In this document: positions 1-11,282 of the stretch, one piece after another
How the letters are laid out: every line of letters starts with the position of its first letter
Numbering within the stretch: the stretch's first letter is position 1
NCBI GenBank assembly: GCA_009599575.1
Contig: VWND01000086.1
Span: 168,003 to 232,002, forward strand
Source: Blumeriella jaapii
Lineage: Eukaryota > Ascomycota > Leotiomycetes > Helotiales > Drepanopezizaceae
DNA: 64,000 nt
Direction: 5' to 3'
Notes under the pieces: generated by a model
Seen by the model: the letters and a program-made list of their open reading frames with translations, nothing else
The model's database searches: none
Told to the model about the DNA's origin: nothing
Position numbers and translations under genes: made by a program

Positions 1-1
1 A

Positions 2-958
2 GCCGAAGCACTGGACAAGATGATTGCCGAGAAAGCTCACCAGGGACACTTTGCTGTTTTTGACGCGGATAACACGATCTGGAAGCACGATATCGAGGAG
101 GCTTCCATCCCCTATCTGGAGAACATCGGCGTCTTGACCCGGGATAATCTCGATCCGGCACTGAAAGTGGTCGACTTCAAAGACACGCCAGACTATACCG
201 AGTCGCTGTACAGCTACTACAACCGCCTCTGCGAGATCGACCCTAATGTTGGCTATCCCTGGGCTGCTCAGGTCTACTCCGGCCTCACGCTACGCCAGCT
301 GAAAGGCCACATCGATGACATGCTCGCCATGGACGGTACCATCCCAACCACGTACTGGGACGGCGATGCTGTACTCCACAAGGAAGTACACCCGCCCAAG
401 ATTTACACTGGGCAAAAGGAACTCATCAACAAGCTCCAGAAGAACGGCATCAAGGTCCACCTCGTGAGCGCCGCCAACGAGGAAGTGGTCCGCATGGTAG
501 CTTCGGATCCCCAATACGGCTTGAACGTCGATCCCAGGAATGTCATCGGGGTCGGGATCATTCTGAGGAATGGCACGTCGGGCGCGATCACCGCTTCCCG
601 TAAACAGGTCACTGAAGGCACCTACAACCAGGAAGACAACTTGGACCTGAAGTTCACCAGTGAGCTCTGGTCGCCAGCCACTTGGTATGCTGGGAAGTGG
701 GCTGCTGTGCTGACTTACATTGATCAGTGGAAGAAGCCGATCTTGGCAGCAGGAGACACCCCGGGCAGCGATACTTACATGGTATTCAATGCGGATGTTG
801 AGCATGGAGGTCAGCATCTTTGGATCAAGAGATCGGCGGCCGTGTATGCCAGCCTTCAAGACTTCATCGCTGAGTCTGTGGCGGGGCAACAGAAAAACGA
901 TCTCCCCATCACCGTTGATAAGAACTGGATCGTGGTCCAGCCGTCGGAAATCGAGTAA
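2..958 (+). CDS. HAD-superfamily phosphatase, phosphorylcholine phosphatase-like (5' partial)
   Basis: The reading frame is open from base 2, six codons before the first ATG at base 20, so the gene very likely starts outside the window and this is its C-terminal part. From that ATG, FDADNT near residue 14 is HAD motif I with the nucleophilic and general acid/base aspartates. HLVSAANEE around residue 146 fits motif II (Ser), and AAGDTPGSD around residue 241 fits the motif IV acidic loop. The pattern of motif I followed by a basic/acidic stretch and a PYLEN-like segment resembles bacterial phosphorylcholine phosphatases (PchP), which hydrolyse phosphorylcholine. The family-level call is solid; the substrate is inferred. 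No intron is evident. A periplasmic-type signal, usual in PchP, could lie upstream of the window. Confidence 0.8.
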   Translation, partial: AEALDKMIAEKAHQGHFAVFDADNTIWKHDIEEASIPYLENIGVLTRDNLDPALKVVDFKDTPDYTESLYSYYNRLCEIDPNVGYPWAAQVYSGLTLRQLKGHIDDMLAMDGTIPTTYWDGDAVLHKEVHPPKIYTGQKELINKLQKNGIKVHLVSAANEEVVRMVASDPQYGLNVDPRNVIGVGIILRNGTSGAITASRKQVTEGTYNQEDNLDLKFTSELWSPATWYAGKWAAVLTYIDQWKKPILAAGDTPGSDTYMVFNADVEHGGQHLWIKRSAAVYASLQDFIAESVAGQQKNDLPITVDKNWIVVQPSEIE

Positions 959-1656
959 GATTCTCAAATGAGCATAGAAGCAAATGAAATGTGTTAAGAA
1001 AAAGCTCGAACCAAATGGCAGAGTACTTCATCGTAGATCGCTTTTTCCCTAAGCAAATTCAATAGTTCTCTTGCCTGCTTGAAATGGGGTGCATGAGAGC
1101 AATCCTGGTTTTCTTGGAGTGTTTGGGAAGTATTGTAGAAGCCGACTTGCGAACAACAAAACGAAAATCCCTTGAGAAACAGGGCGTAGGCAGAGATTGT
1201 ATCATTCATGATGTATCTTCGCCGTGCACACGAAGTTAAGAGGGCAAGTTGATGACCGTGCTGGTCAGTCTTAGATGTGACCAGTTGCTCGAAGGGGTAG
1301 CCATGAGGACTTGATTCACAGTCCAATGGGTCTGATGGTTCTCTGAAAAAGGCGATGTTGTTCTGAAAAGCATTTACAAGACAGTAGATATCTCCTTTGC
1401 AAAGTGGTCTGTGCGTTTGGATAGCCTCAGGCCATCAACCACGACGTCCACTGAGTCACATGACAACGATGACGAGTTTGTGGCGTTGCTGGTGGGGGAG
1501 TGATGTGGCTGTGCAAATCAACATGATCCATCAACCTGCCTTTAAAAGCATCCAAGTTTCAGGACTTGTCCAACAGTCTCTCACGAAACCCTCACGTCGG
1601 AGTGCAAGCCCCTTTTCACTTCACACGACGAAGCATAAGCTCGCAATACCGTCAAG
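959..1656. other. intergenic, 3' of phosphatase and 5' of membrane-protein gene
   Basis: About 0.7 kb with only short unsupported reading frames. I see no RNA gene or repeat. It should hold the 3' UTR of the phosphatase and the promoter of the following plus-strand gene. Confidence 0.5.
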
Positions 1657-3069
1657 ATGATGGAATACTTCGCCTACAAGAAAATGAAGAAGCACCAAGC
1701 TGAGAAGAAAGCGCAGGCAGGCCTGCTGTCGCCCATCATCAGTGAAGCAGATGAGCACTTCCTGGATCGTATCGTGTCTGCAGAGGGCACGCCGCCTCCG
1801 CTCCCCGATCGCCCTCATGGACTGGAACTAGAAGCTGGGGACTCGACGGGAAATGCAGGACAGGTGGTTGTGCATGATGGGAATACCACCGCAGAGGATG
1901 GGCCGAGTTCAAGGTCGATGGATAAAGGCAAGGCCAAGGAGAACGAGAAGAGTGTCGAGAAGGAAGACAAGAAATCTAGCAGATTCTCGTTCTTGCGCCG
2001 GAGTGGAACTAAAAAGGTAAGATCCTCAGCAATCATCTCTCAACGAAGCTGAGGCTCACTTTCCACAGAACAAAGATGGCCTCAAACCAGACTCGGCAGC
2101 CGTAACTCCCAACGAAGCCACTGCCGAAGAGAACGACATCAACAAAGTCCTAGAGGACCTCAATCTATCAGCAGTCAACAATCGCGCCTTTTCCATCTCG
2201 GAGGAATCGCAGGCGATTCTGGAGAAATTCACAGTCATCCTTAAAGACCTGATCAACGGCGTTCCAACCGCCTATGATGATCTCACCCACCTCCTCGACG
2301 ATTCCCAGGCGACGCTGGCGAAGAGCTACGACCACCTACCCGGTTTCATGCAGAAGCTCGTCACCACCCTGCCGGACAAATTGACCAAGAACCTCGCGCC
2401 TGAGCTCCTGGCCGTCGCAGCAGAAACCCAGGCTTTCCATGCAGGGTCAGCGGGCGCGACTTCAGCCGGCAGTGCAGAGTCAGCAGGAGGCGCAGCGGGA
2501 CTCGGAGCGGCAGCTATGAAGTTCCTCAAGCCCACTAGTCTCAGAGATCTAGTAACCAAGCCCGGCGCTGTCGCTTCCATGCTGAAAGCCATCATGAACG
2601 CCCTGAAGCTCAGATGGCCGGCCTTCATGGGCACGAATGTTTTGCTCAGCCTTGGGCTTTTCGGTAAATCCCCGCCCTTCTATCCCGCACCCACTCACTT
2701 CCCCGTCGTGATGTAGCTGACAAGGATTTAGTCCTCCTCTTCGTGTTCTGGTACTGCCACAAGCGCGGGAAAGAAGTCCGCCTGGAGAGAGAAGCCAAGA
2801 TCGACAGCGAGGGCCGTGTCATAGAGCTCGACGACGACCTCATGCTACCTGGCGAAGAGCCGAGCAGCAGCAGCAGCCGACCTGGGGCATCGCGTAGCCA
2901 CACAGACCGTTCGCGCCGTTCAAGCCGTGAGCATCGCTCTAGTCGGTCCAGCTACGAACGCGAACACCGCCGTGAGCAGAGAGAGAAGGAGCCGGAGGGA
3001 ACACCGTCTCGCAAGAGGATTGAGAGGAGGGAGGATGAGGAAGGCGAGCGAGAAACAGAGAGACGATGA
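1657..3069 (+). CDS. conserved fungal single-pass membrane protein, unknown function
   Basis: Exons 1657-2016, 2069-2663 and 2732-3069; both introns are GT-AG (GTAAGA...CACAG and GTAAAT...TTTAG) and the phases close, giving 430 residues. The N-terminus (MMEYFAYKKMKKH) is basic, followed by an acidic low-complexity region and then an alpha-helical segment around residues 135-300. A hydrophobic stretch at about 305-327 (GTNVLLSLGLFVLLFVFWY), split by intron 2, is a good transmembrane helix and is followed by a positive HKRGKE stop-transfer sequence. The C-terminal ~85 residues are Ser/Arg/Glu-rich and look disordered. I associate this layout with Pezizomycotina proteins often auto-annotated as 'ring-like domain', but I see no cysteine-rich RING motif, so no function is assigned. 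Two adjacent ATG codons begin the frame. Confidence 0.75.
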
Positions 3070-3958
3070 ACGTTGATGATGACAAACCTGATGCTTGCAC
3101 CGCGACGAGATAGATACGCTAGATACCCATACGTTGATTTGATGATTGCATGACGACTTGGAATTGAAGCGTTGGACGGGATAGGCGTTCCATTATACTC
3201 CTGGAAATACGAATCTGATGACCTCACGATACCTACCTGTTTCTTTCCCAGCGCATCCCACGTTTTTCGCGTTGTCCTTTCCGTCAAGCATTCACATGCT
3301 AAATTTGGTTACGCACCTACAGTACAGTACAGTACCATCAGCGACTGTACTGAGCGTACTTAGGTAGTGACAGGATCGAGTTAAATGCTATCACGAAACG
3401 TCAGGCAAAAAAACAGTAAGTACGTAACACGTACCCTCACACTCCGACGCTCAGTAGAGAGGATATGTCGAGATGATCGAGTCCTTGCCTCGATCTCTGA
3501 TCGATCCCTTGCACGTTCACCAGAGCCATTCGCAAGTTAGATCAAGACCAGTGAATTCAAGCGGGGGATGAGAGGAGAACAGAGCCTCGGTATATCTGCT
3601 GATCTCACAGTCACGCTCAAATACTCCTTTGGGCTGATTTCAACGCTTAAATTCCATGATCCTGTTGTATCAACGAAAGTGGTGCTATGTAAAGGAGCTC
3701 GCAATGCCACTGCCGACTTTCGATGATCCATCGCGCATATTCTTTCGTAAAGACCCCTCCCAAAGAAAGAAAGAAAAGACCCCCTTTCGGAAAAGGCTAA
3801 ATGGCCTGTTTCAAAACCACCCAGAGCAACGCACATCCATCCATGTTTGCCCCAAGAAGAACCAACCCCTTAGAAAGGCTTACGCCATACCTGATGCAAC
3901 GCCAGACCCCATTCCGATCCAGGCAGAAAAATGAGCAAGAGGTTAGATGACTTGATAC
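3070..3958. other. convergent intergenic region
   Basis: Region between two convergent genes. It contains a short run of the GTACAGTAC simple-sequence family around 3318-3340. No reading frame here has recognisable similarity; it presumably holds two 3' UTRs. Confidence 0.45.
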
Positions 3959-5501
3959 CTAACCTTCGTAATCAGAATCATCTTCCGAGTAGCTTGCCTT
4001 CGCCTTCCTAGCTTTCTTCGCAAGTGCCGCAGCTTTCTTGGTCATCTTGACTTTGACTCCCTTCTTGGCCGTAGCGGGAGCGGGGGTCCATTTTGGATGC
4101 GTCAGCTTCTTGGTCAAGTAATTTTCTAATGCCTTGACGTCCGCTGGTGAGACGTTTTCCTCAAGAGCCTTGCTTGGGCCTTCGTTGAAGACACGGACAA
4201 CATCTAAGCCACGAATTGCGGAGATCTCGTAGAATCCTTTGATTTGGGCAAATTTCTTGACTGTGTTATCAGCAGTATTTTCAACCACCAGTGCTTGGCC
4301 AGGACAAAAAATCCCTTCGCCAGTCAGCCAGGACACATTAAACCCGAAAAGAATGAGGTAACACAACACATACAGCGTGTAATGTACAGATTAAGGATCT
4401 TGACGTTTTTCAGTTGAAGGCGAATGATAGAGAGGGCTTGTTTTTGCTTGTTATTAAGTCCCGACCATTCGAAGGTCACCTCCTTCAGGTTGTCAAGGCA
4501 AATTTTCGGAATAGACGTAGCTAGAAGATACGAAGTCAATATTTGTTTATGGTCAAGAAGTCATGGAGTAAGGTAAATCAAGAAGTATTCGACCAAGGCC
4601 CGAAGGAATAGCTTCTTGGAGGACAAAGAGCTGTATTCAGAAGATTCATGACAATTCAACACTTACATAGAGTAGTCTCATTTCCGAGTTGAAAGCTGTT
4701 CTTGTAGAAGAAGGGTTTCGTTTCCTCGTAAATTTCCCTACTGACCTGCCTCAAACCAAGGGCCAGTTCGAGTTGGCAATCGCCGCAGCCCTGACTAAGA
4801 AGAGTTAGCGGTCATGACGCAAACTCTGGCAAAAACATACCGGTAACGGCGGAATGGCTTGACCCCAATTATAGCAAAATCGTAGACGCGATAGCGAAGC
4901 TCGATTGGCAACTTGCGGAAGCGGAAGATAGTCTTGTCTGAAGAGAAGTCGTGTCAGTCTATCAGTATCATGGTGGGGTAGAAACAGCTGTAAGACCGGA
5001 CCACAAGAGCTATTCGCCGGTCCGCAGGGTTGAGTCCACGGTGTCTCGACGCGCACCCTCCAAAGTGAAATATGCATGGGTAAAAAAAGGCAATTGCTTA
5101 CCAGCGCTGCCAACAGCCATAGCACACTTAAATGCAACCTCCGCCCAGTCCTCCTTGCTCAGATTGATAGCGTCGCGGCGCTTCTTATCCGCCTTGATGA
5201 TGAGACCAGTCTCCTCGGACGAGAAGGCGTTGTGGCTGATATGCTTCACATTGACAATCTCGTATTTTCCACCGCCGAGATCACGAACAATAGCCAATCC
5301 ACCTTCGATCTTCGTATTGGTCTTGAAGGTTTGGAAAACGGGGGTCGGCTTCTTTGGAATGACCTCGACAGAATAGTCGACAACGGGAGGGGAGGCTGAG
5401 GAAGCGCGTGGGCTAGGTGGAGGAGACTCGTAATCAGAGACGACCTCTTCACGAATGACTTTGAGTGGCAGTTTGCCGGTTTGGGTACGGGTGACGCGCA
5501 T
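3959..5501 (-). CDS. 2EXR / F-box-like domain protein
   Basis: Minus-strand exons 5501-5102, 4937-4841, 4794-4667, 4520-4374 and 4293-3959. Donors are GTAAGC, GTATGT, GTAAGT and GTATGT, and all phases close for 368 residues. The N-terminal ~130 residues are low complexity then a small mixed region. Residues from about 135 (FRFRKLPIELRYRVYDFAI, then LGLRQVSREIYEET and FFYKNSFQL) are the hallmark of the fungal 2EXR/F-box-like domain, found in large families of uncharacterised, possibly ubiquitin-ligase adaptor, proteins. The C-terminus is Lys-rich (KKAAALAKKARKAK) and then acidic. The weak point is intron 3 (4521-4666, 146 bases): it is longer than the others and contains a coding-like stretch in a different frame, so an extra exon or decay there is possible. 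Molecular role unknown. Confidence 0.65.
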
Positions 5502-6266
5502 ATTGACGATTGATCTGTTCGACTTTCACCGAAGGTTAGCGACGACAATATACATCGAAGAGCTATGCCAGAGGATCATGCAAAGGCGTCGGAGAATAGC
5601 GGCATACAAGCGCAAGGAGAAATGTCACTAACCGTATGCGACGTAAGAAGATGAAGAAGAAGCTGAGTCCGGCAAGGTTCGGAAGTTCAAAGGCTCCCTT
5701 TGAAGATCATGGGTGAAAGGGAGAAAGGTTGAAGAGTTGAAGAGATAGGGAGGTGCAAGTTGAAGGTAGAGATCGAAGTTGTTGTGTAGTCAACTGCGAA
5801 AGACAGCAGGTGCGCTTTTATTTCAGGAAAGAGCGTCGCGTGCGGAAGGACTCAGGAGCCAACCGTTTTAGCGTCTCTTCTAAATATCACGTGTTCAAGT
5901 GAATCATTTCGACCACCAGCAGTAAAACGCAAAATTGGCGGTAATCTTGTAATTTGTCTTCTTTGGAAAGAAAGTATACAGCTTTATGCTTGATAATTTG
6001 TAGGTAATCTATAGCCAGATCATAGGCTTCAGCGCTGTAATACTTATAAAGAAAAGTGTAAGAGGAAACAAGAGAATGTCGAGAGCATAACCATATCAGC
6101 GTCATAGAGGAGATAATCTAACAAGCTACAGAACTCGAAGAATTTGAAACGAAAGGCCTGCACTTTGTGAGAAAGGGGTATACTTTTAGCTATTCCCAAA
6201 ACGCCTGCTTTGACGAGGCTTCCTATCTTACATCCAAATCCAGCAACGCCCTTCAGAGATATCTCT
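5502..6266. other. intergenic region between two minus-strand genes
   Basis: About 0.75 kb, AT-rich around 5880-6200. It holds the promoter of the 2EXR gene and the 3' flank of the Arp9-type gene. Small open frames here look random. Confidence 0.4.
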
Positions 6267-8351
6267 CTAGTATAGCAATCCACTATCATGAATCAGTATG
6301 CCCTCGTCACTTCACGCAGGGGGAGACTTACATCTGATGGATAGCAGTAGGCCCCTCTTCATTGAATTCCACCCTCGACAGAAAACCCTTCGACGCCCCC
6401 TGGTCGACCACGAAAATAACCTTCGCCGCAACCTGCGCACCGAGGAACACTGCCTCGTCGAAGTTTTTCCACTCTGGAAAGTAGGAAGGAGGACTGGCGA
6501 CTTTGATGCTTGTTGGCGACTGCGAATGCGAGGAGTGCGTTTGTGTATCGCCAAAAGAAGCCACTGACGTGTTAGGATTGAGCGCCGGATTGGAAGCGGT
6601 AGTTGCCGCAAGGAGAAGAGGGTTGACGGCGCTAGCAGTGGGAGGAGCTTGAGGTGTCGACGAGAACGAAGCGTTGGGTGTTTGGGACCCAGTGCCGCTG
6701 GGTGTAGCGAGGTTCGAGGGCAGCTCGCTCATGAACATCGTTGCGGAACTGGGAGATACTAGGTAGCGACTGTTGAGGGTAGCGAGCAGCGCATCCTTGA
6801 AGCCCCTGACTCTTGAGCCAGACCCACAGATCACCAGGGCGTCCCATGCAGCTTGTCTCTTGGAGATGTCGTTAACCGACAACACGGTTCGATAGACAGC
6901 ATCCGCGATCTGGTCGAGATAGCCCTCACTTGCAGCCTGGAATCGCTCGGTCCCGATTTCAATATCTCTACGAATGCGTCCAGGATTCGCCTCTTCCCTC
7001 TCCTTTCGCTTCTCCTCCTTCTTGGCGGCCTTGTTCGCTTCGCGTTGGACCGTTTCGTTCACCGCTGGAGCAGAGTCACCGTTCTCCGCGGGAATACCCT
7101 CGTCAGGCTTGGGTTCAACAGCAGACAGCGGCTCCTCAGCCGTAGCCACTGCTTCAGGGGTCTTCTGCCGCTTGGGGGCGGGTGCGTCCTTAACGTTCTC
7201 CTCGAAATGAAAGGTCGCACGTGGCCGTTTGGAGTTGGGCAGTCGCAGCGGCCTCGCAGCTGCAAGAGCTGCTGCTTCTTTCTCGGCTTCACGGTTGGCC
7301 TTTCGCAGCGCTGCTCTCTCCTCCTTCTCCTTTTGCTTCTTCGCCAAAAACTCTTGTGTTTTCCCACTGGTGACGATACTCGCAACATCTAATACACCAT
7401 CATCCTCGATGGGTTTGTCGTCGCCACCGCCGTCAAACTCCTCCTCGACGTCGTCCAAGAGCGGGACTCGAGGCGGCTCAGTGATTCTCACACCTGGTCC
7501 TGATGCAGATGCGCCAGTCGTCGCAGCAGCAGGAGGATTGCTATCCCCTTCCACAGGCACATCAGCCGCGCCAGTCGCAGGTAACGGTGTTCCCGGGGGA
7601 AGAATTTCGCAGATTGCGCTCTTCTTCAGTTGCTCCGCCATGTTCCTCGTAAAGCCCTTCGTCTCCAGTAACTCCATCAATCTGCGTGTCATAGCCTCTC
7701 CGCCAGACTCGTGAACAGTCCCTCTTCCTGCAATCTGGAAATCCGCGACGGCAGTCACATCCACCTTCTCGAATCCAACATCGATAACCGTGGTGTTCTG
7801 AAGAGCGAACGCGTACGAGGTAGCCAATGCACTGTCCATGATGCACAACGCAGGCGTCTTGAATTTCTCGAAGATGAACTGGGTTAGATCCTCGTGGTTC
7901 TTCGCTGTCCAGCACGGCTGCGCAATCAGCATCACCGGGGTGTGCAAAGGCGCATTGAATGTGACTTTGATGTGTTCCAAAAAGGCGTAGAGGGCAGGCA
8001 TGTTCACGATTCGACCCTCTTCTCGCGATTAGCATTTCCCACCATACCAAAGCCATGCGACTGCATACCCTTCAACGGCCATATAGCCCCCTCATCATCC
8101 TCCGGCTCCTCAACCAACTCCTCCACCTCCCCATCCACCCCTCCCATCTCAGTATCCCCATCCACCACCGCCTCCCTCTTGCGCGCCCGAATCTTGTGCG
8201 GCTCGAACGTCTTGCCATCAGGCGCAGGAAATACCCTGGTCGGGAAACGATGCGAAGCAGGCGTGAAAGATTCGGGGAGGCCGAGTTGCGCAAGGGTGGT
8301 CTGCGAGCCCGGCGCGATGATGAGAATGTGGTCGTCTTTGAAGGGCGGCAT
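6267..8351 (-). CDS. ARP9: actin-related protein Arp9 (SWI/SNF-RSC chromatin remodelling subunit)
   Basis: Minus-strand exons 8351-8069, 8018-6332 and 6282-6267; the phases close for 661 residues. The start MPPFKDDHILIIAPGS is the typical N-terminus of Pezizomycotina Arp9, and IWPLKEGRIVN is recreated exactly across the 50-base intron 1 (GTATGC...AGAAG), which supports the splice. The actin fold follows: VMLIAQPCW, ALCIMDSALATSYA and TTVIDVGFEKVDV (phosphate-binding-like loop), then a long charged insertion (about residues 240-430), then DALVICGSGSRVRGF and the C-terminal EEGPTAIHQ. By family, Arp9 forms a helicase-SANT-associated module with a second Arp and regulates remodeller ATPase activity in the nucleus. 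The last exon is only 16 bases (ending ...IGLLY) and is the least certain part. Without that intron the protein would end at HQM. Confidence 0.85.
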
Positions 8352-9208
8352 CGTGAGAGCCGTCGTGGCCGCAGCCGAGCGCGGGGGAAAGGAGGGTCAC
8401 AGCTGGCAGCTGGGTGCGGCTGGATCTGATGCGTTGTGGCGCGAGCTGAGGTGCGCAGATTTTTGGCTTGCGGTTCGAGGCGCGTCGATGTTGAAGCTCC
8501 AGTTCGACGCGATCGCACAGTCTGAGGAGGTGTGAGCGAAGGATTAGTAATCATCTCACGTGACCTATCCCTGACCCGAGATCGAGCATACCAGTAACTA
8601 ACAGGCATTTTCTAATATTGATACATTGGCTGTAGTAAGGTGGATAGGTAGGTAGGTAGGTAGGTATTGCTTGCAGGATGCAGTTGCTTGTAAACCTATA
8701 CCTAGATTAATCAGTCCCCTACGCCTCGGTCAGGTGGGGGAAATCTCACTCTATCTGTACTTACTGTACTGTAGCTAAGCGAGCTTTTTGACAACAACCG
8801 AATGTGGAGAAGGAAGGGTGCACAGAAGAGTAGCAAGCTTTCAAGCTCAAGCCTTACTGGAATTCTGGGGAGAAGTCAACATGAGCGCATGGAGAGATCA
8901 ACACCTTGGACGGCGACAAATTGTCCTGGCTGGCTGGATGTCGCGCATGCAAGCAAGTGTCTGTCCCTTCACGATCCTCACGACTTATCGACACGTCTGC
9001 ATCTGCTCCCCTTATCAACGTGGATGGATAACCTTTGGGCTTATCAGTCATGAGGAAGTACACATCAGTAGATGTGGCACAGCTCCCGGATGTCGTTTTC
9101 GCAACGCAGTGATCACGAATCATAATATTGACAATAAATTTCTTGCAACGGTCCTCCTCCATCTGCCACCTGCTCTCTCCTCCGTCCTGCCCCCCCCCCA
9201 CCCCCAGC
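8352..9208. other. intergenic region with GTAG repeat
   Basis: Promoter side of the Arp9-type gene, continuing into the 3' flank of the esterase. It contains a (GTAG)n microsatellite at about 8642-8667 and a TACTGTACTGTA run near 8757-8773. A homopolymeric C tract interrupted by A lies near 9190-9203. No supported gene. Confidence 0.45.
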
Positions 9209-11282
9209 TCAGACACACTTCCAGGCCTCGGGCTTTTTATAGTTCGCCGGATCGATACAGGTGTTCCGCTTAGGGTATCTGCAATGGTCCCTCACCAGCT
9301 CGACGCCCAGCTCGCGCCGCTCGCTATTCACGTACTTGGTGCCACGGATCGTGTCGGGCGCGTTGCCGTTCTCCACCCAGTCAACCATGCGCATCAGCAC
9401 GTTGCTCTGCGAGTCGATGCTGGAGAAGGTCGCACGCTGGTTGCCGATGAGGTTGGCGCCCGCGCCGCCGCTGCAGTGGCCTATTGTTTTGGGCGTGCGT
9501 CAGTACCGGCTTTCCTTCCAGTGCCATTTCGAGTCAAGCGACAGAAGGAGGAAGAGATGGGAAGAGATGGAACGGGTGTGGAAGAAATGCTTACCCAATC
9601 CGGGGACTTTGAAGAAACGATAGAACTCATCGAGCTCGGCCGAGGTTTTGCCCATGGTCCGGGAGACGAGGTCGTAGTAGAGGCGGCTGTTGTCCGAGGT
9701 GATGAGACCGTCCTGCAAGCCGTGGTAGGTCACTTGTTTCGCAATCAGCCATCACCGTTGAGGGGGAGGGGGAGGTGTGAAGCTTACGCAATTTCCCGCC
9801 TGCCTGCTCGAAAGCGGACAAATCACCGCTCCAAGTCGCGATATCGAACGGATTCTGATCGTTGGCCACTTTCGCATCGTTGATGGTGTACGAGGCTGGG
9901 TCCCAGGTCGAGTCGTCTGCAAAGCTATGAGTGTCTCTCCTCTCATTCATCCGCTCACAGCAATCCTGGAATGCATCGTTGGTACGTACTGTAAACCACA
10001 TATCTAAACCAATCCTGAGAGAATGAAAAGGGTCCCGGGGTGTAATAGACAACAGATGCAAGCCTCTCGGCACCCGGTTGCATCCTCGGAAAGATCAGCT
10101 CCCCGTCGACGCCATAATAATCCGTGTACACCTTGCTCACCGCGCCCACCTGCTCCTTCGTCAAGCAGCTTCCTGCCGTCAAGCCACTAGTCAGGCTGGG
10201 ACATTGCAGCGCCTCGGGTCTGAAGCGGCAAAGATCCGGGTCCTCGATAATGCCATCCACAACCCCATCGAGGCCGTCGCACTGTCTCAGAACCTCTGGG
10301 GCGATCAAGCCACGCCATAGGCCGAGATCAACGAACGTGGCATCGCCTTGATTGCCGAAGATCGTATAGAATCGTGCGCTCGCACTCAACAGAGAGACGA
10401 AGTTGAGAGCGGGGCAACCGGCCACGACGCCGTCAAAGTCCTCTGGGTACTTCTGCGCGGCTTTGAACCCTTGACGGCCACCGGTACTGCAACCGATGTA
10501 GTAAGACTTGCGGTGGGCGGTGCCGTAGTACAGCTCGGCGATCTGCTTGCCGACGACGACTCCGGTGTGCATGGCACGATCCGCGAAATCGCGGATGACT
10601 TCGGGATTGTTTAAGAATGGCTGGTTGCTGTTAGGATGTGCGCCTTGATTCAGATAGACACGAAAGAGTAGAGCACTTACATAACCACTCGTGCCATTGT
10701 GTCCATTGTTGGTACCTGATGCTCCCATCAGCTCGGAACTAAGCGAGTCGATCTCGCATCAGGTTGAGAAAGTACCTACCGACCGTAGCGAAGCCAAGTC
10801 CGCTCGCGTAATTGATATCATGATACTGCTCATCCAGACTCGGTCAGGACGTCTACCAGCAGTGTGCCACCATCCGCCAAAGATCATAAACAGTGAGTAG
10901 ATGACTGACGCACCTGTATACATCCACTGACACCTCCATTTCCCGTGCTCAGAAAACGTCCGGTCCAGTTGGTCGGCAGCCACGCCTCGAACGTGACGCC
11001 ACTGGTCTCACTCGTCGCTACATACGCAGCCACACGGCAAAGATCGACCGTCGTGGTCTCGGGCACCTGTTTACACGAGGCCAAATCGTAGTCCTGAGAA
11101 AACACGACCTGTGAGCCGGCCGGCAAGTATTCTACGAAATTGATCTGGACGTTGTCAATGGCCACGGACGCGGCGAGCTGGCCGCAGGAGTCCGCAAGAT
11201 CGGCGAGGGTTCTGACGCCGGTGCTGGCGAGTGCCGCCGGGAGAACGAGTACCGCCGGGAGGAGAGCACGAGTGAGACGCAT
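9209..11282 (-). CDS. secreted tannase / feruloyl esterase family hydrolase
   Basis: Seven minus-strand exons: 11282-10914, 10825-10780, 10715-10681, 10620-9990, 9916-9788, 9732-9595 and 9480-9209; all phases close for 539 residues. The first ~19 residues (MRLTRALLPAVLVLPAALA) are a signal peptide. The family signature is complete: GTNNGHNGTSG, NNPEVIRDFADRAMH, and the nucleophile elbow IGCSTGGRQG with Cys next to the catalytic Ser. YHGLQDGLI carries the presumed acid, and GHCSGG, with catalytic His followed by Cys, is recreated across the last intron. Together these form the CS-D-HC motif of fungal tannases and feruloyl esterases. These enzymes hydrolyse galloyl or hydroxycinnamoyl esters of tannins or plant cell-wall arabinoxylan/pectin. 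Sequence alone does not separate tannase from feruloyl esterase. It suggests a plant-associated or saprotrophic habit. Confidence 0.92.
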
